Below, one piece after another: positions 1 to 7,987 of a DNA stretch of 64,000 nt (the first letter of the stretch is position 1; every line of letters begins with the position of its first letter). This DNA is from Pectobacterium carotovorum (GTDB taxonomy: Bacteria; Pseudomonadota; Gammaproteobacteria; Enterobacterales; Enterobacteriaceae). The notes under the pieces were generated by a model. That model saw only the letters and a program-made list of their open reading frames with translations, searched no databases and had not been told where the DNA came from. The DNA is taken from contig NZ_FQWI01000014.1 in the NCBI RefSeq assembly GCF_900129615.1, positions 27,848 through 91,847 on the forward strand, read 5' to 3'. A program made the position numbers and the translations under genes.

Positions 1-179
1 ATGAATACTACTCCCACTTCCGTATTTCCAACAATTTGCTGGAACTACGTAATCTGGTGCAGGTTGCCGAACTCATCGTCCGCTGCGCATTGGAAAGAAA
101 AGAAAGCCGCGGGCTGCATTACACTCTGGACTACCCAGAACAGTTCGATGCCCCAACCCCCACCATTCTGGTGCCGTAG
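1..179 (+). CDS. nadB: L-aspartate oxidase, C-terminal end (gene starts before the window)
   Basis: Only the last 59 codons are present, read in the frame beginning at base 3, ending at the TAG at 177-179. The peptide begins [20 protein letters not shown] and continues through VAELIVRC and [14 protein letters not shown], which matches the C-terminal helical domain of NadB, the FAD enzyme that oxidises L-aspartate to iminoaspartate in the first step of de novo NAD synthesis. The ATG at base 1 lies in another frame and is not a start. The gene converges on trmN, as in E. coli. Its promoter and catalytic part lie outside the window. Confidence 0.95.
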   Translation, partial: EYYSHFRISNNLLELRNLVQVAELIVRCALERKESRGLHYTLDYPEQFDAPTPTILVP

Positions 180-249
180 TTCATAAAAAATAACTCATAA
201 AAAATAGTTCACTCAGCAAAGGCAGGCGCAGCAACAAGGCGTCTGCCAT

Positions 250-996
250 CTACATAAAGAGATAAAAATCTTTTGTCAGCCGCTGGAAATCCGTCGAGTA
301 GTACCTTTCTGCATCACGAATTACTAGTGAGGAATTTACAAACTCTCTTTCCTGGCGAGACAGCGCCAGCAAAACGCGATGCGCAGGCTTCTCTTCCTGC
401 TCCGATACGCGAAGCTGCTGGTGAACATACCAATGGTTCTGCTGCGCCAGCGGAATAAAATGCTCAGCAACCTGAACCGGCAGCACCACGCAGAAAAGTC
501 CTTCAGGCATCAGCAGTTGATGAGCACAGCGCAACAGTGCTTCATGGGTTAACAAGGTGGTATAGCGAGCCTGATCGCGTTGAACCGATCCGCACGCGAT
601 CCCCGGCGGGAAATAAGGCGGGTTACTGATAATCAACGAATAGTCGGCAGCCCGCGTCTCAGCAAAACTGACGATATCCTCAGCATACACCGTGATTCTG
701 TCAGCCCATGGCGAGGCGGCAACGTTTTCTTTCGCCTGATCGCTGGCGGCGCGATCCAGTTCGACGGCATCAATCTGAACACACGGTTCAGAACGTTGCG
801 CCAGCATCAACGCGAGAAGACCGGAACCGCTACCGATATCAAGGATCCGCGTGGCTGAAGACACCGGCGTCCAGGCGCCCAGCAAAATGCCGTCGGTTCC
901 CACCTTCATGGCACAGCGATCGTGCGCCACAAAGAATTGCTTGAAGGTAAAACCATCCCGACGCAATGTCAGTTTATTATCAGCCTGATGACTCAT
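250..996 (-). CDS. trmN: tRNA1(Val) (adenine(37)-N6)-methyltransferase TrmN
   Basis: A 248-residue SAM-dependent methyltransferase of the YfiC/TrmN6 family, which methylates N6 of A37 in tRNA-Val(UAC). The glycine-rich SAM motif [10 protein letters not shown] lies near residue 50, the acidic end of strand 2 in AVELD near 78, and the catalytic NPPYFPPG motif, typical of N6-adenine methyltransferases, near 125. Length is usual for the family. It converges on nadB and diverges from srmB over 134 bases, the E. coli order. The start ATG has a GGAA element upstream. Three tRNA-Val(UAC) genes, its expected substrate, sit 6 kb away in this window. Confidence 0.95.
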   Translation of the reverse strand: MSHQADNKLTLRRDGFTFKQFFVAHDRCAMKVGTDGILLGAWTPVSSATRILDIGSGSGLLALMLAQRSEPCVQIDAVELDRAASDQAKENVAASPWADRITVYAEDIVSFAETRAADYSLIISNPPYFPPGIACGSVQRDQARYTTLLTHEALLRCAHQLLMPEGLFCVVLPVQVAEHFIPLAQQNHWYVHQQLRVSEQEEKPAHRVLLALSRQEREFVNSSLVIRDAERYYSTDFQRLTKDFYLFM

Positions 997-1130
997 GAAA
1001 ATAAGATTCCAAACGTAAACCGCAGTAGCATAGGTGAAACATCAATGCAGGAAAAGTGCCGATGTCTGCTTAAACAGGTGAAGAAACCGACCAATCCGTC
1101 TATAATCGGCGCCCCAAATAGAGGTAGACC

Positions 1131-2456
1131 ATGACTGTAACCAATTTTTCCGAGCTCGATCTTGATGAAAGCCTGTTAGACGCCCTGCGCGACATGGGCT
1201 ACGAGCGCCCAACCGTGATTCAGGCAGAGGCGATTCCTCCGGCGATGGAAGGCCGAGACGTACTGGGCTCCGCGCCAACAGGAACAGGTAAAACCGCCGC
1301 CTATCTGCTGCCGGTTTTGCAGCATCTTATCGATTTCCCTCGTAAAAAATCGGGTCCACCTCGTATTCTGATCCTCACGCCAACCCGTGAACTCGCCATG
1401 CAGGTAGCCGATCAGGCGCGAGCGTTTGCAGCACATACACACCTGGATATCGCCACGATTACCGGCGGCGTGGCCTACATGAACCACGCGGAAGTCTTCA
1501 GTGAAAATCAGGATATCGTCGTCGCGACGACGGGCCGTCTGCTGCAATACATTAAAGAAGAAAACTTCGATTGCCGCGCGGTAGAAACGCTAATTCTGGA
1601 TGAAGCAGACAGAATGCTGGACATGGGCTTCGCTCAGGATATTGAACACATCGCCGGAGAAACCCGCTGGCGCAAGCAAACGCTGCTGTTTTCTGCGACG
1701 CTGGAAGGGGACGCGATCAAAGATTTCGCCGAGCGTCTGCTCAACGATCCCGTTGAAATCGAATCCGATCCATCGCGTCGGGAACGTAAAAAAATTCTGC
1801 AATGGTATTACCGCGCCGACGATCTCAAACACAAAACGGCACTGCTCTGCCACCAGTTAAAACAGCCTGACGTAACGCGTTCTATCGTCTTTGTACGCAA
1901 GCGTGAGCGTGTGCATGAGCTGGTTGCCTGGCTGCGTGAAGCAGGCATTAACTCCTGCTATCTCGAAGGCGAAATGGTGCAGGCCAAACGTAATGAGGCG
2001 ATCAAACGTCTCAGCGACGGGCGTGTCAATGTGCTGGTAGCAACGGATATCGCAGCGCGTGGTATTGATATTAACGATGTCAGCCACGTATTTAACTTCG
2101 ATTTACCACGCACCTCGGACACCTATCTTCACCGTATCGGCCGTACTGGTCGCGCCGGTCGTAAAGGCTGTGCCATCTCTTTCGTCGAAGCACACGACCA
2201 TCTGCTGCTGGGGAAAATCAGTCGCTACCTGAATGAACCGCTAAAACCGCGCGTCATTGATGAACTCCGCCCAGAGACGAAAGCACCAAGCGCCAAAACG
2301 ACGGGAAAACCGTCGAAAAAAGTGCTGGCTAAGCGACAAGAGAAAAAAGAGAAGGAAAAAGAAAAGGTTAAGGTAAAAATTCGTCATCGCGATGCTAAGA
2401 ATATTGGTAAGCGTCGTCAGCCAACGCAGAAAACCGACGAACCCTCTGCCGAATAA
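1131..2456 (+). CDS. srmB: ATP-dependent RNA helicase SrmB (DEAD-box)
   Basis: A 441-residue DEAD-box helicase that helps early assembly of the 50S ribosomal subunit. Motifs appear in order: Q-motif region GYERPTVIQ, Walker A APTGTGKT near residue 50, PTRELA near 90, DEAD near 153, SAT near 184, and the helicase C-terminal motifs ARGID and HRIGRTGRAGR. The last 65 residues form a lysine-rich basic tail (QEKKEKEKEKVKVK), expected for rRNA binding. The start is preceded by a clear AGAGGT ribosome binding site. It is followed by a strong terminator shared with convergent grcA. Confidence 0.97.
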   Translation: MTVTNFSELDLDESLLDALRDMGYERPTVIQAEAIPPAMEGRDVLGSAPTGTGKTAAYLLPVLQHLIDFPRKKSGPPRILILTPTRELAMQVADQARAFAAHTHLDIATITGGVAYMNHAEVFSENQDIVVATTGRLLQYIKEENFDCRAVETLILDEADRMLDMGFAQDIEHIAGETRWRKQTLLFSATLEGDAIKDFAERLLNDPVEIESDPSRRERKKILQWYYRADDLKHKTALLCHQLKQPDVTRSIVFVRKRERVHELVAWLREAGINSCYLEGEMVQAKRNEAIKRLSDGRVNVLVATDIAARGIDINDVSHVFNFDLPRTSDTYLHRIGRTGRAGRKGCAISFVEAHDHLLLGKISRYLNEPLKPRVIDELRPETKAPSAKTTGKPSKKVLAKRQEKKEKEKEKVKVKIRHRDAKNIGKRRQPTQKTDEPSAE

Positions 2457-2480
2457 AATTTCTATAAAATAGAGACATAA

Positions 2481-2506
2481 AAAAAGGGAGCTTCGGCTCC
2501 CTTTTT
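2481..2506. terminator. Bidirectional terminator between srmB and grcA
   Basis: A perfect stem GGGAGC/GCTCCC closed by a TTCG tetraloop, with an A-run on the left and a T-run on the right, so it can end transcription from both convergent genes. Confidence 0.92.
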
Positions 2507-2526
2507 GTTAAGGCTTGAGTAACAAC

Positions 2527-2910
2527 TTACAGGCTTGCAGTAAAAGTACGAGCGATAACGTCGCGCTGCTGTTCTGGCGTCAGTGAGTTGAAACGCACAG
2601 CGTAGCCAGATACGCGGATGGTCAGCTGCGGATAGTTTTCCGGATGCTTAACGGCATCTTCCAGCGTCTCACGGCGCAGAACGTTTACGTTCAGGTGTTG
2701 ACCGCCTTCCACACGCACTTCAGGTTTGATTTCCAGCGGAATTTCACGATACTCGATCTGACCCAGATCGCTCACCGGAACGATTTGATCTTCGCTATAA
2801 CCCGATTTAGCACACACGCAACGCGCCTGTGATTTTTCTTCATCCAGCAACCAGAAGGAATTGATCAGCGCGCTGTCGTTAGCCTTGGTGATTTGAATAC
2901 CAGTAACCAT
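2527..2910 (-). CDS. grcA: Autonomous glycyl radical cofactor GrcA (YfiD)
   Basis: A 127-residue protein matching YfiD/GrcA, a small stand-in for the C-terminal glycyl-radical domain of pyruvate formate-lyase that repairs oxygen-damaged PflB. The C-terminal [12 protein letters not shown] segment carries the glycine that receives the radical from PflA. The start is preceded by an AGGCAA-type site. The upstream region holds two FNR-like boxes whose spacing equals that of E. coli yfiD (separate entry), which agrees with a role in oxygen-limited growth. It converges on srmB. Confidence 0.97.
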   Translation of the reverse strand: MVTGIQITKANDSALINSFWLLDEEKSQARCVCAKSGYSEDQIVPVSDLGQIEYREIPLEIKPEVRVEGGQHLNVNVLRRETLEDAVKHPENYPQLTIRVSGYAVRFNSLTPEQQRDVIARTFTASL

Positions 2911-3031
2911 AATTGCCTCCGTAAAACGGCGTGTTATTGTCTTAGTTAAAAACTAACTGAGTAAAAATCGCTATCAGCAAAAAACTGCTAAATTTCGTAA
3001 CGATCGTATAAAACCGTTTGTATCTGCCTCT

Positions 3032-3126
3032 TATATACCAGCCTGATAACCAGACATCCTTGACTTAAGTCAATTTTAAAACCCCGCAATTTGGCTGTCT
3101 GATGGCAATATATTGTTTTATATCAA
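3032..3126 (-). promoter_or_regulatory. grcA promoter with two FNR-type sites
   Basis: On the minus strand a TATATA -10 box lies at 3037-3032. A perfect palindrome TTGACTTAAGTCAA at 3060-3073 and a second site TTGTTTTATATCAA at 3113-3126 both resemble the FNR consensus TTGAT-N4-ATCAA. Their centres are 53 bases apart. If transcription starts near 3026, the centres fall at about -40.5 and -93.5, the same positions known for E. coli yfiD. The remaining gap up to ung shows only AT-rich sequence. Confidence 0.8.
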
Positions 3127-3286
3127 TTTTACCAACACACCGAATTGCAAATATTTTTGTAAATTTTCAATTTTTTTTCAAAAAAAGGGGCTTTCATCCC
3201 GACAATAGCGGTTACGGTTTTACCTCGGCACGATAGATCGGTAAGCTACCTACAACACCATTCAACCTGTAAAAAAAGAGTGCATG

Positions 3287-3973
3287 ATGGCGACCTCTCT
3301 CACCTGGCATGACGTGCTGGCACAAGAAAAGCAGCAGCCTTACTTCATTAATACCCTTGAATTCGTTGGGAAAGAACGTGCAGCGGGTAAAACTATCTAT
3401 CCCCCGCAGAAGGATGTTTTCAACGCGTTCCGCTTTACTGAACTGCATCAGGTCAAAGTCGTCATTCTCGGGCAAGATCCCTATCACGGCCCGAATCAGG
3501 CACACGGGCTGTCATTTTCTGTACGTCCGGGCGTACCCGCTCCGCCTTCTCTGGGTAATATTTATAAAGAATTGGCGAGCGACATCCCTGGATTTGAAAT
3601 TCCACGACACGGTTTTCTACAAAGCTGGGCAGAGCAAGGCGTTTTACTGCTCAACACGGTATTAACCGTTGAAGCTGGACAGGCGCACTCGCATGCTAAT
3701 TTGGGCTGGGAAACGTTTACTGACCGCGTCATCGCAGCATTGAATGAACAACGGGAAGGCCTGATTTTTCTGCTATGGGGCTCTCATGCACAGAAAAAAG
3801 GCAACATCATTGACCAGCAGCGCCACCATATTCTGAAATCGCCGCACCCTTCCCCACTGTCTGCACACCGTGGTTTCTTGGGCTGTAAGCATTTTTCTCA
3901 GGCTAATCAGCTTTTGGAACAGCAAGGGCTGTCGCCAATAGACTGGACGCCAAGACTCCCGGAAGAGGCTTAA
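3287..3973 (+). CDS. ung: Uracil-DNA glycosylase
   Basis: A 228-residue family 1 uracil-DNA glycosylase that removes uracil from DNA as the first step of base excision repair. The water-activating loop GQDPYHG lies near residue 61, and the DNA-intercalation loop [10 protein letters not shown] near 187. Two ATGs stand in tandem at 3284 and 3287. The second is chosen because the AGAG ribosome binding site is then six bases away and the protein begins [12 protein letters not shown] like the E. coli enzyme. The 160 bases after the gene hold nothing recognisable. Confidence 0.96.
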   Translation: MATSLTWHDVLAQEKQQPYFINTLEFVGKERAAGKTIYPPQKDVFNAFRFTELHQVKVVILGQDPYHGPNQAHGLSFSVRPGVPAPPSLGNIYKELASDIPGFEIPRHGFLQSWAEQGVLLLNTVLTVEAGQAHSHANLGWETFTDRVIAALNEQREGLIFLLWGSHAQKKGNIIDQQRHHILKSPHPSPLSAHRGFLGCKHFSQANQLLEQQGLSPIDWTPRLPEEA

Positions 3974-4133
3974 GCGATAACGGGTTGGTTGTCTTCAAAA
4001 AACGAAGGCGGCCAACTGTCGTTTACAAGGAATTGTTTACAAGAAATAGCTGACTAATGTATTGAGCAAATAAAAACGTTGATTGAATGCAGATATATCG
4101 AGAAAGGGATAAATAAGCGTTAATTCGATGATT

Positions 4134-4209
<76 letters not shown>

Positions 4210-4256
4210 ACAACGTGTGGAATGTTCGTGATAACCAACCAAACAGAGGGAGTGTT

Positions 4257-4332
<76 letters not shown>

Positions 4333-4380
4333 GTATCTTACAGCATCACCGCGAAGGCGAGTACTGTGCGAACGCGTCGC

Positions 4381-4409
4381 ATAATATGAAACCCGATTCG
4401 CAGTGTCAA
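4381..4409 (-). promoter_or_regulatory. Promoter of the tRNA-Ala pair
   Basis: The minus strand shows a consensus -35 TTGACA (4409-4404), a 17-base spacer and a -10 TATTAT (4386-4381), followed by the GC-rich discriminator GCGACGCG, the pattern of growth-rate controlled stable RNA promoters. Confidence 0.85.
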
Positions 4410-4519
4410 CGGCTAAATCCGGTTATCCGATTAACCGCTGAAAAAGACGCCAAAGGTGAGAAAAAACAGGCGGCAATTTCGATGTCATCTCATCATAAGC
4501 ACAATAAAAAGCTGCTAAC

Positions 4520-4538
4520 GATAACGCGATTTATTATC
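4520..4538. promoter_or_regulatory. Candidate Fur box before the esterase gene
   Basis: GATAACGCGATTTATTATC agrees with the 19-base Fur consensus GATAATGATAATCATTATC at 14 positions. A TATATA -10 box at 4566-4571 and a TTTCAC -35-like hexamer at 4543-4548 (17-base spacer) follow directly, so bound repressor would lie just upstream of or at the promoter. Confidence 0.5.
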
Positions 4539-4582
4539 ATCATTTCACGTTACGCTTCCGCCTCTTATATAAGCCTCATAAC

Positions 4583-5467
4583 ATGCGCTATTTTCCTATG
4601 ATTGTATTTTCTCTGATGGTATCTGCCTCTGGCATGTTGCCTGTTCGGGCGCAGCCAACCATTCCTGATATGACCGAACAAGCAAAAGCTCAATTTGATA
4701 TCAGGCACGTTGAAATGAAAAGCGATGCACAGCATGTCTATCGGCTTTTCATCGCGCTTCCCCGCCAGCCCGCACCTGAAGGCGGTTATCCAGTTCTGTA
4801 CATGCTGGATGGCAACGCTCAGTTTCCCGTTGCCGTAAACAGCTACAAGGCAAAAAATGGCGCAGCACCGCTGATTATCGCCATCGGTTATCCAATCGAT
4901 AAGCCTTATGATGTTCCCGCCAGAACGCGTGACTACACGCCGCCGACAACGCTCACCGATCCAGATTTTGCCGCAGGCGGCGAAGCCGAAGCGTTTTATC
5001 AATTCCTGCAATTCACGGTAAAGCCCTGGGTTGAAGCGAACTACGCAGTAAATAAGCAAAAACAAACGCTGGCCGGGCACTCTTTCGGCGGTCTGTTTAC
5101 GCTCTATACGCTGTTTAACCACACCGAATCTTTCCAGCGTTATGTTGCCGCGAGTCCGTCTATCTGGTGGGGAAATGGCGTCGTGATTCCGGCAAGAACG
5201 CCGCTGCTCACTACACCACCGCTGTCAATAACCGTCACGGCAGGGGCAAATGAAGATGAGCCAGCCAAAACGCAGGCGGGTAAACCCGTTGATGAAAAGC
5301 GGGCAGAACGGATCAGCCAAAGAAAAATGGTGGAAAGAGCAACGGCACTGGTCGCACAGCTCAATGAACAAGGCACAAAAGCCGACTTTATTCTATTCCC
5401 CGGTAAAGGGCACGGCGACGTGATCCCCGATGCCATCGGTAAAGCAGTTGCTATCGCCGGTCAATAA
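4583..5467 (+). CDS. Secreted alpha/beta hydrolase of the esterase D / IroE family
   Basis: A 294-residue protein with an N-terminal signal sequence ending near residue 24 (LPVRA), so it is probably periplasmic. The body matches the Esterase family (PF00756) that includes IroE, Fes and BesA, which cut siderophore trilactones. YMLDGNAQFP near residue 75 resembles the oxyanion region, the nucleophile elbow GHSFGG lies near 171, and a late KGHGD supplies a likely catalytic histidine. A candidate Fur box upstream supports an iron link, but no siderophore genes are adjacent. The first ATG has no clear ribosome binding site and the predicted transcript leader is very short. The ATG at 4598 is an alternative start. 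The substrate is unknown. Confidence 0.75.
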   Translation: MRYFPMIVFSLMVSASGMLPVRAQPTIPDMTEQAKAQFDIRHVEMKSDAQHVYRLFIALPRQPAPEGGYPVLYMLDGNAQFPVAVNSYKAKNGAAPLIIAIGYPIDKPYDVPARTRDYTPPTTLTDPDFAAGGEAEAFYQFLQFTVKPWVEANYAVNKQKQTLAGHSFGGLFTLYTLFNHTESFQRYVAASPSIWWGNGVVIPARTPLLTTPPLSITVTAGANEDEPAKTQAGKPVDEKRAERISQRKMVERATALVAQLNEQGTKADFILFPGKGHGDVIPDAIGKAVAIAGQ

Positions 5468-5485
5468 TCCCCTAAGTCATAAAAT

Positions 5486-5516
5486 AAGAAGCCCCAGCAT
5501 TTGACCGGGGCTTCTT
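5486..5516. terminator. Bidirectional terminator between the esterase gene and gltX
   Basis: A ten-base perfect stem AAGAAGCCCC/GGGGCTTCTT between two convergent genes. Confidence 0.85.
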
Positions 5517-5536
5517 GTGTATTCATGCAGTAGGGA

Positions 5537-6952
5537 TTACTGCTGCGCTTCACGCTCAGCAATGAACGCCAACGCTTTATCAATACGCGCCAGCGAACGC
5601 TGTTGACCAATCGCGTGCACCGTAACGTCAACGCCCGGAGACTGACCTGCGCCTGTTACCGCAACGCGCAGCGGCATACCGACTTTACCCATGCCCTGAC
5701 CCAGCTCATCCGCCGTGCCCTGAATGGCGTGGTGGATGTTCTCTGGCGTCCAGCTCGTAATCGCAGCCAGTTTCTCGCGAACCAGTTCAAGCGGCTGACG
5801 CGCAACCGGGCGCAGGTGTTTCTTCGCGGCATCGGCGTCAAACTCAGCAAAATCTTCATAGAAATAACGGCAAGAATCCGCCATTTCTTTCAGCGTCTTG
5901 CAACGCTCGCCCAGTAAACCAACCAGCTCGCTCAACTGCGGCCCGGTACGAGTATCAATCCCTGCCTGCTCGATATGCCATGACAGATGCGTTGCTACGT
6001 ATTCTGCGGGTAAATGATTAATATAGTGATGGTTCAACCATTGCAGCTTCTCGGTATTGAAAGCACTCGCCGATTTGTTGACGGCATCCAGCGAGAACAA
6101 CGATTTCATTTCATCAATAGAGAAGATTTCCTGATCGCCAGAAGACCAGCCTAAACGCACCAGATAGTTCAGCAGTGCTTCAGGCAGATAGCCGTCATCG
6201 CGGTATTGCATCACACCGACAGCGCCGTGACGTTTGGACAATTTCTTACCGTCATCGCCCAGAATCATCGACACATGCGCATATTCTGGCACGGGTGCGC
6301 CCAACGCTTTCAGGATATTGATCTGACGCGGCGTGTTGTTGATATGGTCTTCACCACGGATAACATGCGTGATTTCCATATCCCAGTCATCGATAACGAC
6401 ACAGAAATTGTAGGTCGGTGAACCGTCAGTACGACGGATAATCAGGTCATCGAGTTCCTGATTGCTGAATTCGATCGGCCCGCGAATGCGGTCATTGAAG
6501 ATGACCGAGCCTTCCTGCGGGTTGAGGAAACGCACAACATGTGGCTCATTATCGGCATGATGTTCGTGAGAACCACGGCAACAGCCGTCGTAACGTGGCT
6601 TATCACCCTTTTCCATCTGCTGCTCACGCAGCGCTTCCAGACGCTCTTTAGAACAGTAGCACTTATAGGCGGTGCCGTTTTCCAGCATCTGGTCAATAAC
6701 CGCGTTGTAACGGTCAAAGCGTTTAGTCTGGTAGTACGGGCCTTCATCCCAGTTCAGGCTCAGCCAGTTCATACCATCCATAATGGCATCAATCGCGTCC
6801 TGAGTTGAACGCTCCAGATCGGTATCTTCAATACGCAGCACGAACTCGCCGTCATGATGACGGGCAAACAACCAAGAGTACAGTGCGGTGCGAGCGCCGC
6901 CGACGTGAAGATAGCCAGTAGGACTAGGGGCGAAACGGGTTTTGATTTTCAT
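5537..6952 (-). CDS. gltX: Glutamate--tRNA ligase
   Basis: A 471-residue class I synthetase that charges tRNA-Glu. The N-terminal [14 protein letters not shown] holds the HIGH-type signature, a zinc-binding region with CYC and CCRG lies near residues 98-127, and the KMSKS-type loop KKLSKRHG near 238. Length is the same as in E. coli. It diverges from the valUXY-lysV tRNA cluster with a 291-base gap, as in E. coli. A shorter paralogue, gluQ, that lacks the anticodon-binding domain is also in this window at 39452. Confidence 0.98.
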   Translation of the reverse strand: MKIKTRFAPSPTGYLHVGGARTALYSWLFARHHDGEFVLRIEDTDLERSTQDAIDAIMDGMNWLSLNWDEGPYYQTKRFDRYNAVIDQMLENGTAYKCYCSKERLEALREQQMEKGDKPRYDGCCRGSHEHHADNEPHVVRFLNPQEGSVIFNDRIRGPIEFSNQELDDLIIRRTDGSPTYNFCVVIDDWDMEITHVIRGEDHINNTPRQINILKALGAPVPEYAHVSMILGDDGKKLSKRHGAVGVMQYRDDGYLPEALLNYLVRLGWSSGDQEIFSIDEMKSLFSLDAVNKSASAFNTEKLQWLNHHYINHLPAEYVATHLSWHIEQAGIDTRTGPQLSELVGLLGERCKTLKEMADSCRYFYEDFAEFDADAAKKHLRPVARQPLELVREKLAAITSWTPENIHHAIQGTADELGQGMGKVGMPLRVAVTGAGQSPGVDVTVHAIGQQRSLARIDKALAFIAEREAQQ

Positions 6953-7198
6953 TTGGGATTACAGCCTTATTACGCAACGGCTGTCGGCATAGACCGACAT
7001 AAGCTCAGAGAACAAAAGTGGGCAACATTCTATCACTCTGCTTCGATTCCTCAACGCCGTAACATGCCGCACGTGCTTTTATTCTGCTAGCGATAGCAAG
7101 ATAACAGGCTGAATTGCGCAAGGATGCAGCACCAACGGCGATAAATACGACGCCTTGACTAATTTTGCAACGAACAATCATTTTAGTTTTAAAAAGCG

Positions 7199-7226
7199 TT
7201 GACTCACATTCAAGGATCCCTATAAT
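7199..7226 (+). promoter_or_regulatory. Promoter of the tRNA-Val/tRNA-Lys cluster
   Basis: TTGACT, 16 bases, TATAAT, then the GC-rich discriminator GCGACTCC, about 17 bases ahead of the first mature tRNA. This is a strong stable-RNA promoter. The rest of the 6953-7243 gap must carry the divergent gltX promoter, which I cannot place. Confidence 0.88.
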
Positions 7227-7243
7227 GCGACTCCACACAGCGG

Positions 7244-7319
7244 GGGTGATTAGCTCAGCTGGGAGAGCACCTCCCTTACAAGGAGGGGGTCGGCGGTTCG
7301 ATCCCGTCATCACCCACCA
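7244..7319 (+). tRNA. valU: tRNA-Val (anticodon TAC), copy 1
   Basis: 76 bases from GGGTGATTAGC to the encoded CCA. Anticodon stem CCTCC/GGAGG encloses CTTACAA. Identical to the next two copies. The symbol follows E. coli synteny beside gltX. Confidence 0.97.
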
Positions 7320-7372
7320 ATCTTTACGAAAGTAAAAGTGTCTCGCTGTGTAGAGTAAGAAGATTTGAGATT

Positions 7373-7448
7373 GGGTGATTAGCTCAGCTGGGAGAGCACC
7401 TCCCTTACAAGGAGGGGGTCGGCGGTTCGATCCCGTCATCACCCACCA
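7373..7448 (+). tRNA. valX: tRNA-Val (anticodon TAC), copy 2
   Basis: Identical to copy 1, after a 53-base spacer. Same transcript. Confidence 0.97.
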
Positions 7449-7503
7449 ATCTCATACCAGCTGGTCTTTTTACTAGAATTTGAAGTAAAGGTAGTTCAGA
7501 AGT

Positions 7504-7579
7504 GGGTGATTAGCTCAGCTGGGAGAGCACCTCCCTTACAAGGAGGGGGTCGGCGGTTCGATCCCGTCATCACCCACCA
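7504..7579 (+). tRNA. valY: tRNA-Val (anticodon TAC), copy 3
   Basis: Identical to copies 1 and 2. Only seven bases separate its CCA end from tRNA-Lys. Confidence 0.97.
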
Positions 7580-7586
7580 CTTCTGC

Positions 7587-7662
7587 GGGTCGTTAGCTCA
7601 GTCGGTAGAGCAGTTGACTTTTAATCAATTGGTCGCAGGTTCGAATCCTGCACGACCCACCA
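7587..7662 (+). tRNA. lysV: tRNA-Lys (anticodon TTT)
   Basis: 76 bases from GGGTCGTTAGC to the encoded CCA. The anticodon loop is CTTTTAA. It is the last tRNA of the cluster. Its final 18 bases are repeated 174 bases downstream together with the following spacer (next entry). Confidence 0.97.
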
Positions 7663-7900
7663 CTTCCGCAAAGTGATTCCTCTCTGAAGTAAATCCACCA
7701 AAAATTATCTATTGCACGTGTCGTGTAGATGAGAACCTGCGTTCAGGTTCGAGCCGAGCGAAGCGAGACAGCAACGCGTTAGCGTTGACCCCGAAGGGGC
7801 GAGGCCAAAGGCCGAGTCATCCTGCACGACCCACCACTTCCGCAAAGTGATTCCTCTCTGAAGTAAATCCACTAAAAATTATCTATTGCACGTGTCGTGT
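7645..7900 (+). repeat. Duplicated tRNA-Lys tail with inserted hairpin block
   Basis: An 82-base direct repeat occurs at 7645-7726 and 7819-7900, differing at one position (7699/7873). Each copy starts with the last 18 bases of tRNA-Lys including CCA and runs into the spacer. Between them lie a hairpin AACCTG-CGTT-CAGGTT (7734-7749) and a GC-rich block with CAACGC/GCGTTG (7772-7787), CCCC/GGGG (7789-7799) and GGCC/GGCC (7803-7813). The block sits where the T-loop of the second, incomplete tRNA copy would be. The layout recalls the repeats after E. coli tyrT that carry a tRNA 3' end. Nothing else is visible up to 7987. Confidence 0.85.
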
Positions 7901-7987
7901 CGATAAAATCCTGTTCGTTTGCTCTACATTAACTTTCCTAGTATTCGATGAAGTACCGCAGCCTTACTCAGCTACGGCACCTAAATA

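Noticed and set aside
7819..7836. A second tRNA-Lys gene downstream of lysV
   Set aside because: Only the T-stem 3' side and acceptor end are present; there is no D-arm or anticodon arm, so it cannot be a functional tRNA.
7645..7987. Genomic island attachment site
   Set aside because: The tRNA 3' end is duplicated as at att sites, but only 92 bases lie between the copies and no integrase or island genes are present. A lost island remains possible but is not supported.
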